Assembly: GCF_020551945.1 (NCBI RefSeq) | Contig: NZ_JAJBZH010000001.1 | Span: 190,108-254,107, forward strand | DNA: 64,000 nt | Source of the DNA: Cellulosimicrobium marinum | GTDB taxonomy: Bacteria; Actinomycetota; Actinomycetes; Actinomycetales; Cellulomonadaceae | Reading direction: 5' to 3' | Shown: positions 36,968-45,006 of the stretch, piece after piece | Numbering within the stretch: position 1 is the stretch's first letter | How the letters are laid out: every line of letters begins with the position of its first letter | Program-made: the position numbers and the translations under genes | Notes under the pieces: model-generated | Seen by the model: the letters and a program-made list of their open reading frames with translations, nothing else | Told to the model about the DNA's origin: nothing | Database searches by the model: none

Positions 36968-37027
36968 GCCGACCATGCGCCTGTGGCCCGTCCCGACGCC
37001 GGAACGGGCCACAGGCGCATGCTCGGC
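36968..37027. repeat. Intergenic hairpin with conserved CCGACCATGCG/CGCATGCTCGG ends (copy 1)
   Basis: A perfect 17-bp stem (36975-36991 with 37004-37020) extends to about 24 bp with a single C-C mismatch. Both 11-bp ends recur, with the same mismatch, in the hairpin at 61368-61427, while the interior differs. It ends 21 bp beyond the stop of the minus-strand DUF3151 gene. Confidence 0.8.
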
Positions 37028-37047
37028 GGGCGCGAACCGCAGGGTCG

Positions 37048-37482
37048 TCAGCGCAGGGCGCGCACCGCGTCGGCGGACGTGCCGCAGTCGCGCAGGAACG
37101 CCTCGCAGCGCTCGGCCTCGTCGATCTCGCCGATGTACGCCGCGCACTCCGCGAGCGCGAGGAGCGCGCGCAGGAAGCCCTGGTTGGGGACGTGGTCGGC
37201 GGGCACGGGGCCCTGACCGCGCCAGCCGGCGCGACGCAGCGCGTCGAGCCCGCGGTGGTAGCCCGTGCGGGCGAACGCGTACGCGGTGACGGCGCCCTTG
37301 GAGCCGTTCTCGTGCAGGTAGTCCTCGGCGAGGAACGCCCAGGCGAGCGACGACGCGGGCTCGCGGGCCGCGACCTCGTACGGGTCGCCGCCCGCGTCGA
37401 GGGCGTCGCGCACGGCGGCGAAGTCGTCGGGGAGGTGGACCGGTGCCGGCCCGTCGAGCAGGTTGCGGTGGGAGTCGCTCAT
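37048..37482 (-). CDS. DUF3151 protein
   Basis: A 144-aa soluble protein that fits the actinobacterial DUF3151 family: an N-terminal GPAPVHLPDD segment, then alpha-helical repeats (SSLAWAFLAEDYL, AYAFARTGYHRGLDALRRAGWRGQGPVPA, NQGFLRALLALAECAAYIGE). The helical layout recalls TPR-like folds. No function is known for the family. The start at 37482 has CACAAT six bases upstream. It is divergent from purA. Confidence 0.8.
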   Translation of the reverse strand: MSDSHRNLLDGPAPVHLPDDFAAVRDALDAGGDPYEVAAREPASSLAWAFLAEDYLHENGSKGAVTAYAFARTGYHRGLDALRRAGWRGQGPVPADHVPNQGFLRALLALAECAAYIGEIDEAERCEAFLRDCGTSADAVRALR

Positions 37483-37699
37483 GACCTCATTGTGCCGAAC
37501 CCCGGGGTGCGCGGCAGCGTCCTGGCCCGCCGTGAAGGTCATGGGCGGGTAAACTCGTCGCGGTCCCCGGGTGACTGCCGCCCGGGCGACGCCTCGGGCT
37601 CGCGGGGGACGCGCCGTCGGGCACGACCCCGCCCCGCCGCGCGGACCACCGTGCGCGACTGACCGGCCCGAGGAACAGGCAGTCGAAAGTGGGGAATCC

Positions 37700-38986
37700 A
37701 TGCCAGGCGTGGTGCTCGTCGGTGCCCAGTGGGGCGACGAAGGCAAGGGCAAGGCGACCGACCTCCTCGGGTCGCGCGTCGACTACGTGGTGAAGTTCAA
37801 CGGCGGCAACAACGCCGGCCACACCGTCGTCATCGGCGACGAGAAGTACGCGCTGCACCTGCTGCCCTCGGGCATCCTGTCGCCGGGCGTCACGCCCGTC
37901 ATCGCGAACGGCGTCGTCGTCGACATCGACGTGCTGTTCCAGGAGCTCGACGACCTGGTCGCGCGCGGAGTCGACGTGTCGAAGCTCCTCGTCTCGGGCT
38001 CGGCGCACGTCATCGCCGGCTACCACCGCACGATCGACAAGGTGAGCGAGCGGTTCCTCGGCAAGCGCCGCATCGGCACGACGGGTCGCGGCATCGGCCC
38101 GGCCTACGCGGACAAGATCAACCGCGTCGGCATCCGCATCTGGGACCTGTTCGACGAGAAGATCCTCGCGGAGAAGATCGAGGGCGCGCTCGACCAGAAG
38201 AACCACCTGCTGGTCAAGGTGTACAACCGCCGCGCGATCACCGTCGACGAGACCGTCGAGGAGCTGCTCCAGTACGCCGAGCGCGTCAAGCCGATGGTCG
38301 CCGACACCTCCGTCGTGCTGAACAAGGCGCTCGACGCGGGCAAGAACGTCCTCTTCGAGGGCGGTCAGGCGACGATGCTCGACGTCGACCACGGCACCTA
38401 CCCGTTCGTCACGTCGTCCAACGCGACGGCGGGCGGCGCGCTCACCGGCTCCGGCGTCGGGCCCACGCGCATCGGGTCGGTCATCGGCGTCATCAAGGCG
38501 TACACGACCCGCGTGGGCGAGGGGCCGTTCCCCACCGAGCTGTTCGACGACCACGGCGAGTACCTGCTCAAGCAGGGCGGCGAGTACGGCGTGACGACGG
38601 GCCGCGCCCGCCGCTGCGGCTGGTACGACTCCGTCATCGCCCGCTACGCGACGCGCGTCAACGGCATCACCGACATGGTGCTCACGAAGCTCGACATCCT
38701 CACCGGGTTCGAGAAGGTCCCCGTCTGCGTCGCGTACGACGTCGACGGCGTGCGGCACGACGAGATGCCGCTCGACCAGACGGCGTTCCACCACGCGACG
38801 CCGGTCTACGAGGAGCTCGACGGGTGGTGGGAGGACATCTCCGGCGCCCGGACGTTCGAGGACCTGCCCGTCAACGCGCAGCGCTACGTGCTCGCGCTGG
38901 AGGAGATGTCGGGCACGCGCATCTCCGCGATCGGCGTGGGCCCGAGCCGCGACGCGATCATCCCGCGGCACGACCTCATCCACTGA
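37700..38986 (+). CDS. purA: Adenylosuccinate synthetase
   Basis: A 428-aa PurA that joins IMP and aspartate with GTP, the first step to AMP. The GTP-binding [14 protein letters not shown] stretch is at residues 11-24, then [41 protein letters not shown] and [18 protein letters not shown]. The ATG at 37700 gives the family-standard N-terminus; the open frame to 37571 is not needed. TAAACT at 37550-37555 is a possible -10, giving a leader of about 140 nt. Confidence 0.97.
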   Translation: MPGVVLVGAQWGDEGKGKATDLLGSRVDYVVKFNGGNNAGHTVVIGDEKYALHLLPSGILSPGVTPVIANGVVVDIDVLFQELDDLVARGVDVSKLLVSGSAHVIAGYHRTIDKVSERFLGKRRIGTTGRGIGPAYADKINRVGIRIWDLFDEKILAEKIEGALDQKNHLLVKVYNRRAITVDETVEELLQYAERVKPMVADTSVVLNKALDAGKNVLFEGGQATMLDVDHGTYPFVTSSNATAGGALTGSGVGPTRIGSVIGVIKAYTTRVGEGPFPTELFDDHGEYLLKQGGEYGVTTGRARRCGWYDSVIARYATRVNGITDMVLTKLDILTGFEKVPVCVAYDVDGVRHDEMPLDQTAFHHATPVYEELDGWWEDISGARTFEDLPVNAQRYVLALEEMSGTRISAIGVGPSRDAIIPRHDLIH

Positions 38987-38992
38987 TCCGCG

Positions 38993-39042
38993 GACCTGTC
39001 AGCGCCTCGCAGGCCCCGGGGTCGGTGAGACGCTGACAGGTC
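38993..39042 (+). terminator. Hairpin after purA
   Basis: A 12-bp perfect stem GACCTGTCAGCG/CGCTGACAGGTC extended by three further pairs after one mismatch, with a large loop, starts six bases after the purA stop. The purD -10 (TAGACT, 39059) is 16 bp beyond. Confidence 0.7.
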
Positions 39043-39072
39043 GCCCGACGGCCCTCGGTAGACTCGGCGCCC

Positions 39073-40395
39073 GTGAAGATCCTCGTCGTCGGTACCGGTG
39101 CCCGCGAGCACGCCATCGTCCACGCCCTCGCGCACGAGGCCGGCCGTCTCGGCACGGCCCCGCACGAGCTGCACGCGGCGCCCGGCAACCCGGGCATCGC
39201 CGACCACGCGACGCTGCACCGCGTCGACCAGAACGACGGCGCGGCGGTCGCGGCGCTCGCGACGGAGCTCGGGGCCGACCTCGTCGTCGTCGGCCCGGAG
39301 GCACCGCTCGTCGCCGGGGTCGGTGACGCGGTGCGTGCGGCGGGGATCCCGGTCTTCGGCCCGTCCGCGGAGGCGGCCCGCCTCGAGGGGTCGAAGGCGT
39401 TCGCCAAGGAGGTCATGGCCGCGGCGTCCGTCCCGACGGCGCTCGCGCACGTGTGCACCGACGTCGACGAGGTGGCCGCGGCGGTCGACGCGTTCGGCGC
39501 GCCCTACGTCATCAAGGACGACGGACTCGCCGCGGGCAAGGGCGTCGTCGTCACGGAGGACCGTCAGGCCGCGCTCGAGCACGCCGCCGCGTGCTTCGCG
39601 TCCCCGCGCGTCGGCGCCGACGGCACGCCCGAGGACCCCCGTGTCGTCGTCGAGGAGTACCTCGACGGCCCCGAGGTGTCACTGTTCTGCCTGTCCGACG
39701 GCGCGACGGTCGTCCCGCTGCAGCCCGCCCAGGACTTCAAGCGCGCGTTCGACGCCGACGCCGGGCCCAACACGGGCGGGATGGGCGCGTACAGCCCGCT
39801 GCCGTGGGCGCCGTCGGGCCTCGTCGAGGAGGTCGTCAGCCGGGTCGCGCAGCCGACGGTCGACGAGATGGCGCGGCGCGGCACGCCGTTCGTGGGCGTG
39901 CTGTACGTCGGCCTCGCGCTGACGAGCCGCGGGACGCGCGTCGTCGAGTTCAACGCGCGCTTCGGCGACCCGGAGACGCAGTCGGTTCTCGCGCGCCTGC
40001 GCACCCCGCTGTCCGCGGTGATGCTCGCGGCGGCGCAGGGTCGGCTCGCGGACCAGCCGGCGCTCTCGTGGTCCGACGACGCGTCGGTCACCGTGGTCGT
40101 CGCGGCGCAGGGCTACCCGGGCGCGGTGCGCAGCGGCGACCCGATCACCGGGATCGACGCGGCCGAGGACGTCGAGGGCGTGCACGTGCTCCACGCCGGC
40201 ACGTCGCGCGACGCCGACGGCGCGCTGGTCGCCTCCGGCGGTCGCGTGCTGTCCGTCGTCTCTCGCGGCGCCGACCTCGCCGACGCACGCCGCCGCGCGT
40301 ACGCGGCCGTCGACCGGATCGTCCTGCCCGGCTCGCACCACCGCACCGACATCGCCGCGAAGGCCGCGGCGGGCGAGGTCACGCTCGCGGGCTGA
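39073..40395 (+). CDS. purD: Phosphoribosylamine--glycine ligase
   Basis: A 440-aa GARS that makes glycinamide ribonucleotide. The N-domain begins KILVVGTGAREHAI; the ATP-grasp part contains KDDGLAAGKGVVV, EEYLDGPEVSLFCLSDG, GPNTGGMGAYSPLP and EFNARFGDPETQSVL. TAGACT stands eight bases before the GTG, so the gene is most likely transcribed leaderless from its own promoter and not as part of a purA operon. The gene ends near a long intergenic palindrome and is convergent with the AAA ATPase gene. Confidence 0.96.
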   Translation: MKILVVGTGAREHAIVHALAHEAGRLGTAPHELHAAPGNPGIADHATLHRVDQNDGAAVAALATELGADLVVVGPEAPLVAGVGDAVRAAGIPVFGPSAEAARLEGSKAFAKEVMAAASVPTALAHVCTDVDEVAAAVDAFGAPYVIKDDGLAAGKGVVVTEDRQAALEHAAACFASPRVGADGTPEDPRVVVEEYLDGPEVSLFCLSDGATVVPLQPAQDFKRAFDADAGPNTGGMGAYSPLPWAPSGLVEEVVSRVAQPTVDEMARRGTPFVGVLYVGLALTSRGTRVVEFNARFGDPETQSVLARLRTPLSAVMLAAAQGRLADQPALSWSDDASVTVVVAAQGYPGAVRSGDPITGIDAAEDVEGVHVLHAGTSRDADGALVASGGRVLSVVSRGADLADARRRAYAAVDRIVLPGSHHRTDIAAKAAAGEVTLAG

Positions 40396-40404
40396 GGCCG
40401 CGCC

Positions 40405-40490
40405 ACCACGAGGTTCCTCGCCGTCGAGCACGCGGTTGCTGTCGCGAAGCGCCGGATAGCGGCAGCAACCTCGTGCTCGGCGAGCTGGTG
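40405..40490. repeat. Intergenic GAGCAC...GTGCTC palindrome (copy A)
   Basis: Arms GAGCAC-N3-GTTGCTG (40426-40441) and CAGCAAC-N3-GTGCTC (40463-40478) pair; flanks ACCACGAGG and GGCGAGCTGGTG extend the symmetry. CAACCTCGTGCTC and the flank ACCACGAGGTTCCTC recur, inverted for the flank, at 50157-50232. It ends directly before the stop of the minus-strand AAA gene. Confidence 0.78.
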
Positions 40491-40492
40491 GG

Positions 40493-41983
40493 TCAGGTGT
40501 ACGACCCGACCTGGCCGTCGTCGGGGTCGTCGAGGGCGCCCAGCAGGCCCGGGGAGGAGCCGAGCAGCGAGCGCGTGATGCGCTCGGCGTCGCCGGTCAT
40601 CTCCTCGACGGCGGTCCGCAGGTCGGCGTCGGTGACGTCGTGCCCGGCCTCCGCCGCGCGCAGGACCGCACGGCGGATCGCCTCCTTGACGAACGACGCC
40701 GTGACGCCGTCGGTCCGGTCCGCCGCGTCGTCGAGCGCGTCCGCGGAGAACGGCAGGCCGGAGCGGTAGAGCTCGAACAGGCGGCGGCGCGCGTCGCGGT
40801 CGGGCAGGGGGATCTCGACGGCGAGGTCGACCCGGCCGGGCCGCTGCGCCAGGGCGTGCTCCAGCAGGTCGGCCCGGTTCGTCGTGAGCACGAACGCGAC
40901 GTCGGCGTCGTTGCCCAGGCCGTCCATCGCGTCCAGCACCTCGAACAGCAGGGGCTGGGGCCCGTCGTGGAACGAGCGGTCCTCGGCGATGAGGTCGCAG
41001 TCCTCCAGGACGACGACGGCGGGCTGCAGCGCGCGGGCCGTCTCAGCGGCGAGGCGCACGAGCCGCAGCGCTCCGCCCGCGAGCAGGACGACGGTCGTCC
41101 CGGGGCTCTCGCCGACGAGGTGGCGCACCGTGTGCGTCTTGCCCGTCCCGGGAGGGCCGTAGAGCAGGACGCCGCGCTTGAGGTGCTGCCCCGCCCCGCG
41201 CAGCGCGTCGCGGTGCCGCGCGACCCCGACGACCTGGCGCTCGACCCTCGCCAGGGTGCCCTCCGGGAGCACGACGTCCGACGCGGGGACGCGCTCGCGC
41301 GGCAGGAACGTCATGCCGCCCGCCTCGGGGCCGTAGTCGGAGGCCGCGAAGGTCACGACCTGGCCGCGCAGCACGCTGTGCTCGATCATCGCGGCGCGGA
41401 GCTCGGCGAGCAGCGCGAGCGCCGCGTCCTCGTCGGCGCACAGGACCTCCAGCGCGGACTCGTTCCCGTGGCGAGGGCTCCCGGCCCGCTGCAGGACGGC
41501 GACCGGCGACCCGTCGTAGCCGAACAGGTGCAGCCCGAACGCGACGGTCCGCCGCTCCGACTCCGGCCCGGTCGCGGCGCGCGCGTAGTCCACCGCGCCG
41601 AGGGGGAACTGGTTCCACTGCGCCGACTGCTCGACGATCTCGGAGAACGACGTGTGCATGCGCTGTTCGCCGCCCCCGACCCCGACGAGCGTGCCGCCGC
41701 CGTGGCGCGCCACGACGACCTCCAGGGCGACGTCCGCGTCGACGGTCCGCAGGGCGGAGACGGTCTCGGTGAGGACGGGCAGTGCGCGCGGGTCCGTGCC
41801 GAGGTGGTCGCGCAGCGCGTCGGCGACGGACCGCTGGGCGGGGCCCCTGCTCTGCTGGGCGTGCTGGTTGGCGACCTCCATGAAGGTCGCGAACGTGTCG
41901 AGGAAGCGCGCGACGGCGGGGTCGTCGGTGACGGGCCCGTGCGCGGCGTCACCGGTGGACCCCGGGGCGGCGGCGAAGAACAT
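40493..41983 (-). CDS. AAA+ ATPase of unknown function
   Basis: A 496-aa protein: about 220 residues of poorly recognised N-terminal sequence, then one classical AAA module with Walker A GPPGTGKT near 272, Walker B VVVLEDCDLI, TTNRADLLEHALAQRPGRVD carrying sensor 1 and the arginine-finger region, and the C-terminal lid (TDGVTASFVKEAIRRAVLRA). This resembles the FtsH/Bcs1/CDC48-type ATPase group, without a protease domain. No substrate is evident. The gene sits alone between purD and purC, with a TAGTGT -10 six bases before its ATG. Confidence 0.82.
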   Translation of the reverse strand: MFFAAAPGSTGDAAHGPVTDDPAVARFLDTFATFMEVANQHAQQSRGPAQRSVADALRDHLGTDPRALPVLTETVSALRTVDADVALEVVVARHGGGTLVGVGGGEQRMHTSFSEIVEQSAQWNQFPLGAVDYARAATGPESERRTVAFGLHLFGYDGSPVAVLQRAGSPRHGNESALEVLCADEDAALALLAELRAAMIEHSVLRGQVVTFAASDYGPEAGGMTFLPRERVPASDVVLPEGTLARVERQVVGVARHRDALRGAGQHLKRGVLLYGPPGTGKTHTVRHLVGESPGTTVVLLAGGALRLVRLAAETARALQPAVVVLEDCDLIAEDRSFHDGPQPLLFEVLDAMDGLGNDADVAFVLTTNRADLLEHALAQRPGRVDLAVEIPLPDRDARRRLFELYRSGLPFSADALDDAADRTDGVTASFVKEAIRRAVLRAAEAGHDVTDADLRTAVEEMTGDAERITRSLLGSSPGLLGALDDPDDGQVGSYT

Positions 41984-41988
41984 GGTGC

Positions 41989-41995
41989 GACACTA
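41989..41995. promoter_or_regulatory. Overlapping -10 elements of two divergent leaderless genes
   Basis: Only 18 bp separate the starts of the AAA gene (41983) and purC (42002). GACACT (41989-41994) is 7 nt before the purC GTG; TAGTGT on the minus strand (41995-41990) is 6 nt before the ATG. The two -10 hexamers share five bases, as at 7131-7140. Confidence 0.55.
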
Positions 41996-42001
41996 GGGCC
42001 C

Positions 42002-42994
42002 GTGACCGACACCCCCCTGGATCCCGCACCGGCGCTCTCGCTCGGCGAGGCGGACGGGTTCGACACCGCGACGCTCGACCTGCCAGGATGGCGGCACGCC
42101 TACTCCGGCAAGGTCCGTGACCTGTACGAGCCGGACCTGCCCGCGCTCGGCGGCGTGCACCCGCTCGGCGACGTCGTGCTCGTCGTCGCGAGCGACCGGG
42201 TCAGCGCGTTCGACCACGTCCTGTCGCCCGGGATCCCCGACAAGGGGGTCGTGCTCACGCAGCTCAGCCTCTGGTGGTTCGACCAGCTCGCGGACCTCGT
42301 GCCGAACCACGTGGTCTCGACGGAGGTGTCCGCCGAGCCGGGTGACGGCCTGGTGCCCGACGTCGTGGCGGGTCGCGCCATGATCTGCCGCCGCCTCGAC
42401 ATGTTCCCCGTCGAGTGCGTCGCACGCGGCTACCTCACCGGCTCCGGGCTCGTGGAGTACCGCGCGGGCGGTGCGGTGTGCGGGGTGCCGCTCCCCGACG
42501 GGCTCGTGGACGGGTCGCGACTGCCGCAGCCGGTCTTCACGCCCGCGACGAAGGCCGCGGTCGGCGAGCACGACGAGAACGTGTCGTTCGAGGTGGTCGC
42601 GGAGCGGATCGGGGCCGACGCCGCGACGCGACTGCGCGACCTCACGCTCGCCGTGTACGCGCGGGCCGAGGAGGTCGCGCGCGAGCGCGGCGTGATCCTC
42701 GCGGACACCAAGCTGGAGTTCGGCGTCGACCCGACCAGCGGCGCGACGGTCCTCGGCGACGAGGTGCTCACGCCCGACTCGTCGCGGTTCTGGCCGGCCG
42801 ACCAGTGGGAGCCGGGCCGCGCCCAGCCGAGCTTCGACAAGCAGTTCGTGCGCGACTGGCTCGCGTCGCCCGCGTCCGGCTGGGACCGCGCGAGCGACAC
42901 GCCGCCGCCGTCGTTGCCCGCCGACGTCGTCACCCGCACCCGGGCGCGCTACCTCGAGGCGTACGAGCGCCTGACGGGCTCGCCCCTCGCCTGA
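42002..42994 (+). CDS. purC: SAICAR synthase
   Basis: A 330-aa PurC (phosphoribosylaminoimidazole-succinocarboxamide synthase), which joins CAIR and aspartate with ATP. Motifs: YSGKVRDLYE, DRVSAFDHVLSPGIPDKG, VECVARGYLTGSGLVEY, ILADTKLEFGVDP and DSSRFWPADQWEPG. The length is that of the longer actinobacterial/yeast-like form. The GTG start has only 18 bp to the divergent AAA gene, and a GACACT hexamer seven bases upstream supports a leaderless mRNA. Confidence 0.96.
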   Translation: MTDTPLDPAPALSLGEADGFDTATLDLPGWRHAYSGKVRDLYEPDLPALGGVHPLGDVVLVVASDRVSAFDHVLSPGIPDKGVVLTQLSLWWFDQLADLVPNHVVSTEVSAEPGDGLVPDVVAGRAMICRRLDMFPVECVARGYLTGSGLVEYRAGGAVCGVPLPDGLVDGSRLPQPVFTPATKAAVGEHDENVSFEVVAERIGADAATRLRDLTLAVYARAEEVARERGVILADTKLEFGVDPTSGATVLGDEVLTPDSSRFWPADQWEPGRAQPSFDKQFVRDWLASPASGWDRASDTPPPSLPADVVTRTRARYLEAYERLTGSPLA

Positions 42995-42999
42995 CCCGA

Positions 43000-43410
43000 T
43001 CACGCGCTCCGGGTGGCCGCCCGGAGGTAGACGTGCCCGCTCGGCGCCGTCCAGCGCACGGTCCCGTCCCGCAGGAGCGCCGGGCGCCAGCCGTCGCGGG
43101 CGCGCGCCACGCGGTGGGGACGGCACAGGGAGACGAGGTTCGCGGCGTCGTGCGCGTCCTCGTCGCCGGGCCGGGGTGCCACCACGTGGTCGAGGTCGCA
43201 CCGGAACGCGGGGACGGCGCAGCCCGGGAACGTGCACGTGACGTCGCGGGCGAGCACCGCCGCGACGGTGCCGGACGTGGGTCGTCCGGGAGCGGGGAGG
43301 CGTGGGGGCGTCATGACCGGTCTCCGTCCTGCTGGGGGTGAGCCGTGCGAGGGCGAGGAAGGGGCAGGACCTCGCCCCCGCACGGGTGGTCGAGCGTGCG
43401 TCTCGAACAC
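43000..43410 (-). pseudogene. Remnant of a DUF222/13E12-type HNH endonuclease gene
   Basis: The frame encodes 136 aa. It starts VFETHARP, like the MFE-type start of DUF222/13E12 proteins, then has low-complexity sequence and the intact C-terminal HNH part (TCTFPGCAVPAFRCDLDHVV, NLVSLCRPHRVA). The 300 or more residues of DUF222 that normally lie between are missing, so an internal in-frame deletion is the simplest reading. The GTG start lies inside a perfect SOS box. Alternatively a shorter HNH protein starts at the ATG at 43314. It is not clear if it is expressed as protein. Confidence 0.65.
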
Positions 43411-43418
43411 GTGTTCGA
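43403..43418 (-). promoter_or_regulatory. LexA (SOS) box
   Basis: TCGAACACGTGTTCGA is a perfect 16-bp palindrome matching the mycobacterial/actinobacterial SOS box TCGAAC-N4-GTTCGA. It overlaps the putative GTG start of the HNH remnant, the place where 13E12-type genes commonly carry it. Confidence 0.8.
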
Positions 43419-43534
43419 CAGTAGCGGCTGCCGCCGACATCGTCGTGGAGGCGTGGACGGGTGTCTCGGTCGCCGTCGCCGTAGGTGACCAGGGAAGGTG
43501 CGCGTGGCGCCCCTTGGCCTGATAGGTCGTCGTG

Positions 43535-43546
43535 CGATATATATCG
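43535..43546 (+). promoter_or_regulatory. AT-rich palindrome, probable PadR operator and -10
   Basis: CGATATATATCG is a perfect 12-bp palindrome, very AT-rich for this genome, ending three bases before the padR ATG at 43550. It can be both the -10 region of a leaderless transcript and the autoregulatory operator of the encoded PadR protein. Confidence 0.65.
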
Positions 43547-43549
43547 ACC

Positions 43550-43918
43550 ATGGATCCCGTGCCGCGTGGCGGCTTCCGCATGACCGAGCAGGCGTACCTC
43601 GTGCTGCTCGCCCTCACCGAGGAACGGCGCCACGGGTACGGCGTGATCCAGGCCGTGCGCGACCTCTCGGGAGGTCGGACCCGGCTCGGCGCGGGCACGC
43701 TCTACGGCAACCTCGACCGGCTGCTGGCGGCGGGACTCGTCGTCGACGCGGGTGAGGAGGTCGTCGACGGGCGGCTGCGGCGCTACTACCGCGCCACGGA
43801 CGACGGACGCCGCGCCGCGCGCGCCGAGACCTTGCGGCTCGCCGCGCTCGCCGAGCGGGCGAGGCGCACGCTCGGGCGCGACCCCGGGGTCGACGGGGCG
43901 GTCGGGGGCCGGGCATGA
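43550..43918 (+). CDS. PadR-family transcriptional regulator
   Basis: A 122-aa PadR-type winged-helix regulator. The core reads QAYLVLLALTEERRHGYGVIQAVRDLSGG, LGAGTLYGNLDRLLAAGLV and RLRRYYRATDDGRRAARAE. The protein is of the short subfamily with one C-terminal helix for dimerisation. The ATG at 43550 follows the AT-rich palindrome; an ATG at 43580 (MTEQAYL) is also possible. Its stop overlaps the start of the membrane-protein gene (ATGA), its probable target. Confidence 0.87.
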   Translation: MDPVPRGGFRMTEQAYLVLLALTEERRHGYGVIQAVRDLSGGRTRLGAGTLYGNLDRLLAAGLVVDAGEEVVDGRLRRYYRATDDGRRAARAETLRLAALAERARRTLGRDPGVDGAVGGRA

Positions 43919-44523
43919 CCGCCGACGACGGGGCGGCCCGCGACCGCGGGCCGAGGCCACGCCGGGGCGAGGCCTCGGAGCGCTACGAGCGCTCCGCGCG
44001 CCTCTGGCTCCGCGCCTACCCGCGGCGGTGGCGCGTCGCCCACGAGGAGGAAGCCGTCGCCGTGCTTCTCGACCTCGCGCCGACCGCGGCCGGCGGTGGG
44101 CACCTGGCGGCAGGGATCGGGGCGCGCGAGGCGTGGGGCCTCCTCCGGTCCGGGTGGTCGCTGCGCCGGCGCGAGCACCCGCCCCTCGGCCGGTGGCTGC
44201 TCTATAGGCTGTTCGACGTGCGACTCCCCGCACGGTACTGGTGGTGGGTCGCCGACGACGTCCAGGGCGCGCTGTTCGCCTGGCGCCTCGGTGTGTTCAA
44301 CGCCGTCGTGACGCTGCAGGTCGTCTACGGGTTGCCGCTGCTCGGGCAGCTCGTGGGCATCGAGAACATGACACTCCTCCCCGTGTGGTTCGTCGCGACC
44401 CTCCTCGTCGTCCTGGTCGTCTCCGGCTTCCTCTGGCGGGAGCGGAACGTCGCCCGGGCATGGCGCAAGCACGTGGTCTTCGGGAACCTCCCGGCGGGAG
44501 TCCCGCCCGCCGTCGACGGCTGA
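43915..44523 (+). CDS. PadR-linked membrane protein
   Basis: A 202-aa protein coupled to padR. The N-terminal 70 residues contain a soluble helix of the type RSARLWLRAYPRRWRVAHEEEAVAVLLDLA, common in actinobacterial proteins encoded beside PadR; two hydrophobic helices follow (about 120-145 and 155-180). The function of this family is not known. Possibly it senses or counters envelope stress under PadR control, but this is only an inference from the pairing. Confidence 0.75.
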   Translation: MTADDGAARDRGPRPRRGEASERYERSARLWLRAYPRRWRVAHEEEAVAVLLDLAPTAAGGGHLAAGIGAREAWGLLRSGWSLRRREHPPLGRWLLYRLFDVRLPARYWWWVADDVQGALFAWRLGVFNAVVTLQVVYGLPLLGQLVGIENMTLLPVWFVATLLVVLVVSGFLWRERNVARAWRKHVVFGNLPAGVPPAVDG

Positions 44524-44591
44524 CCGGGTCGCGGCCGGACAGCGCGTGACGGCCGCGGTGGGCATCGCCCGGAGCGCGCTGGTGGCGCGGG

Positions 44592-44597
44592 TAGACT
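44592..44597 (+). promoter_or_regulatory. -10 element of the purSQ operon
   Basis: TAGACT is identical to the purD -10 hexamer. Here it is 121 bp before the purS GTG, leaving a leader of about 115 nt. I see no known riboswitch in that leader, only a modest GC-rich palindrome near GGCCGGGATCCCGG. Confidence 0.5.
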
Positions 44598-44718
44598 GTG
44601 GCCCGGAATCCCGCCGTCGGCTCCCGCTCGTCCCGTCGCACCGGCCGTCCCAGACGCCCACGACGTGGCCGGGATCCCGGAGCCCCGGCCCTCCCGCACT
44701 CATCGTCAAGGAGCCCCC

Positions 44719-45006
44719 GTGGGACGCGTCGTCGTCGAGGTCATGCCCAAGCCCGAGATCCTGGACCCGCAGGGCAAGGCCGTCGTCGGGGCGCTGCCGC
44801 GCCTCGGCTTCACCCAGTTCACCTCGGTGCGCCAGGGCAAGCGGTTCGAGCTCGAGGTCGAGGGCGACGTCACGCCCGAGATCCTCGCCGCCGCCCAGGA
44901 GGCCGCGACCACGGTCCTGTCGAACCCGGTCATCGAGGACGTCGTGCGCGTCGCCGACGCCGCGACCGACGCCGCCGGCACGGTCACGGCCGAGGGCCTC
45001 GCCTGA
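44719..45006 (+). CDS. purS: FGAM synthase subunit PurS
   Basis: A 95-aa PurS, small subunit of the three-part phosphoribosylformylglycinamidine synthase. It starts [25 protein letters not shown] and contains [16 protein letters not shown], both typical. The GTG at 44719 is chosen because AAGGAG lies eight bases upstream. It overlaps purQ by one base. PurL, the third part, is not in the window, and the gene after purQ is an acetyltransferase. Confidence 0.95.
   Translation: MGRVVVEVMPKPEILDPQGKAVVGALPRLGFTQFTSVRQGKRFELEVEGDVTPEILAAAQEAATTVLSNPVIEDVVRVADAATDAAGTVTAEGLA

Noticed and set aside
36925-37020. N-terminal extension of the second STAS protein
   Set aside because: The extension is coded by the intergenic hairpin, and TAGAGT stands seven bases before the ATG at 36924.
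37494-37506. Match to the clpB palindrome (GCCGAACCCCGGG) upstream of DUF3151
   Set aside because: Only 13 bp are shared and no second arm is present, so it was not annotated as a repeat copy.
43411-43698. Longer N-terminus for the HNH remnant
   Set aside because: It would run through the padR start region and contains no family sequence; the SOS-box GTG explains the start better.
44598-44718. Riboswitch in the purS leader
   Set aside because: No purine, PRPP or other known aptamer core was recognised; only a small GC-rich palindrome is seen.
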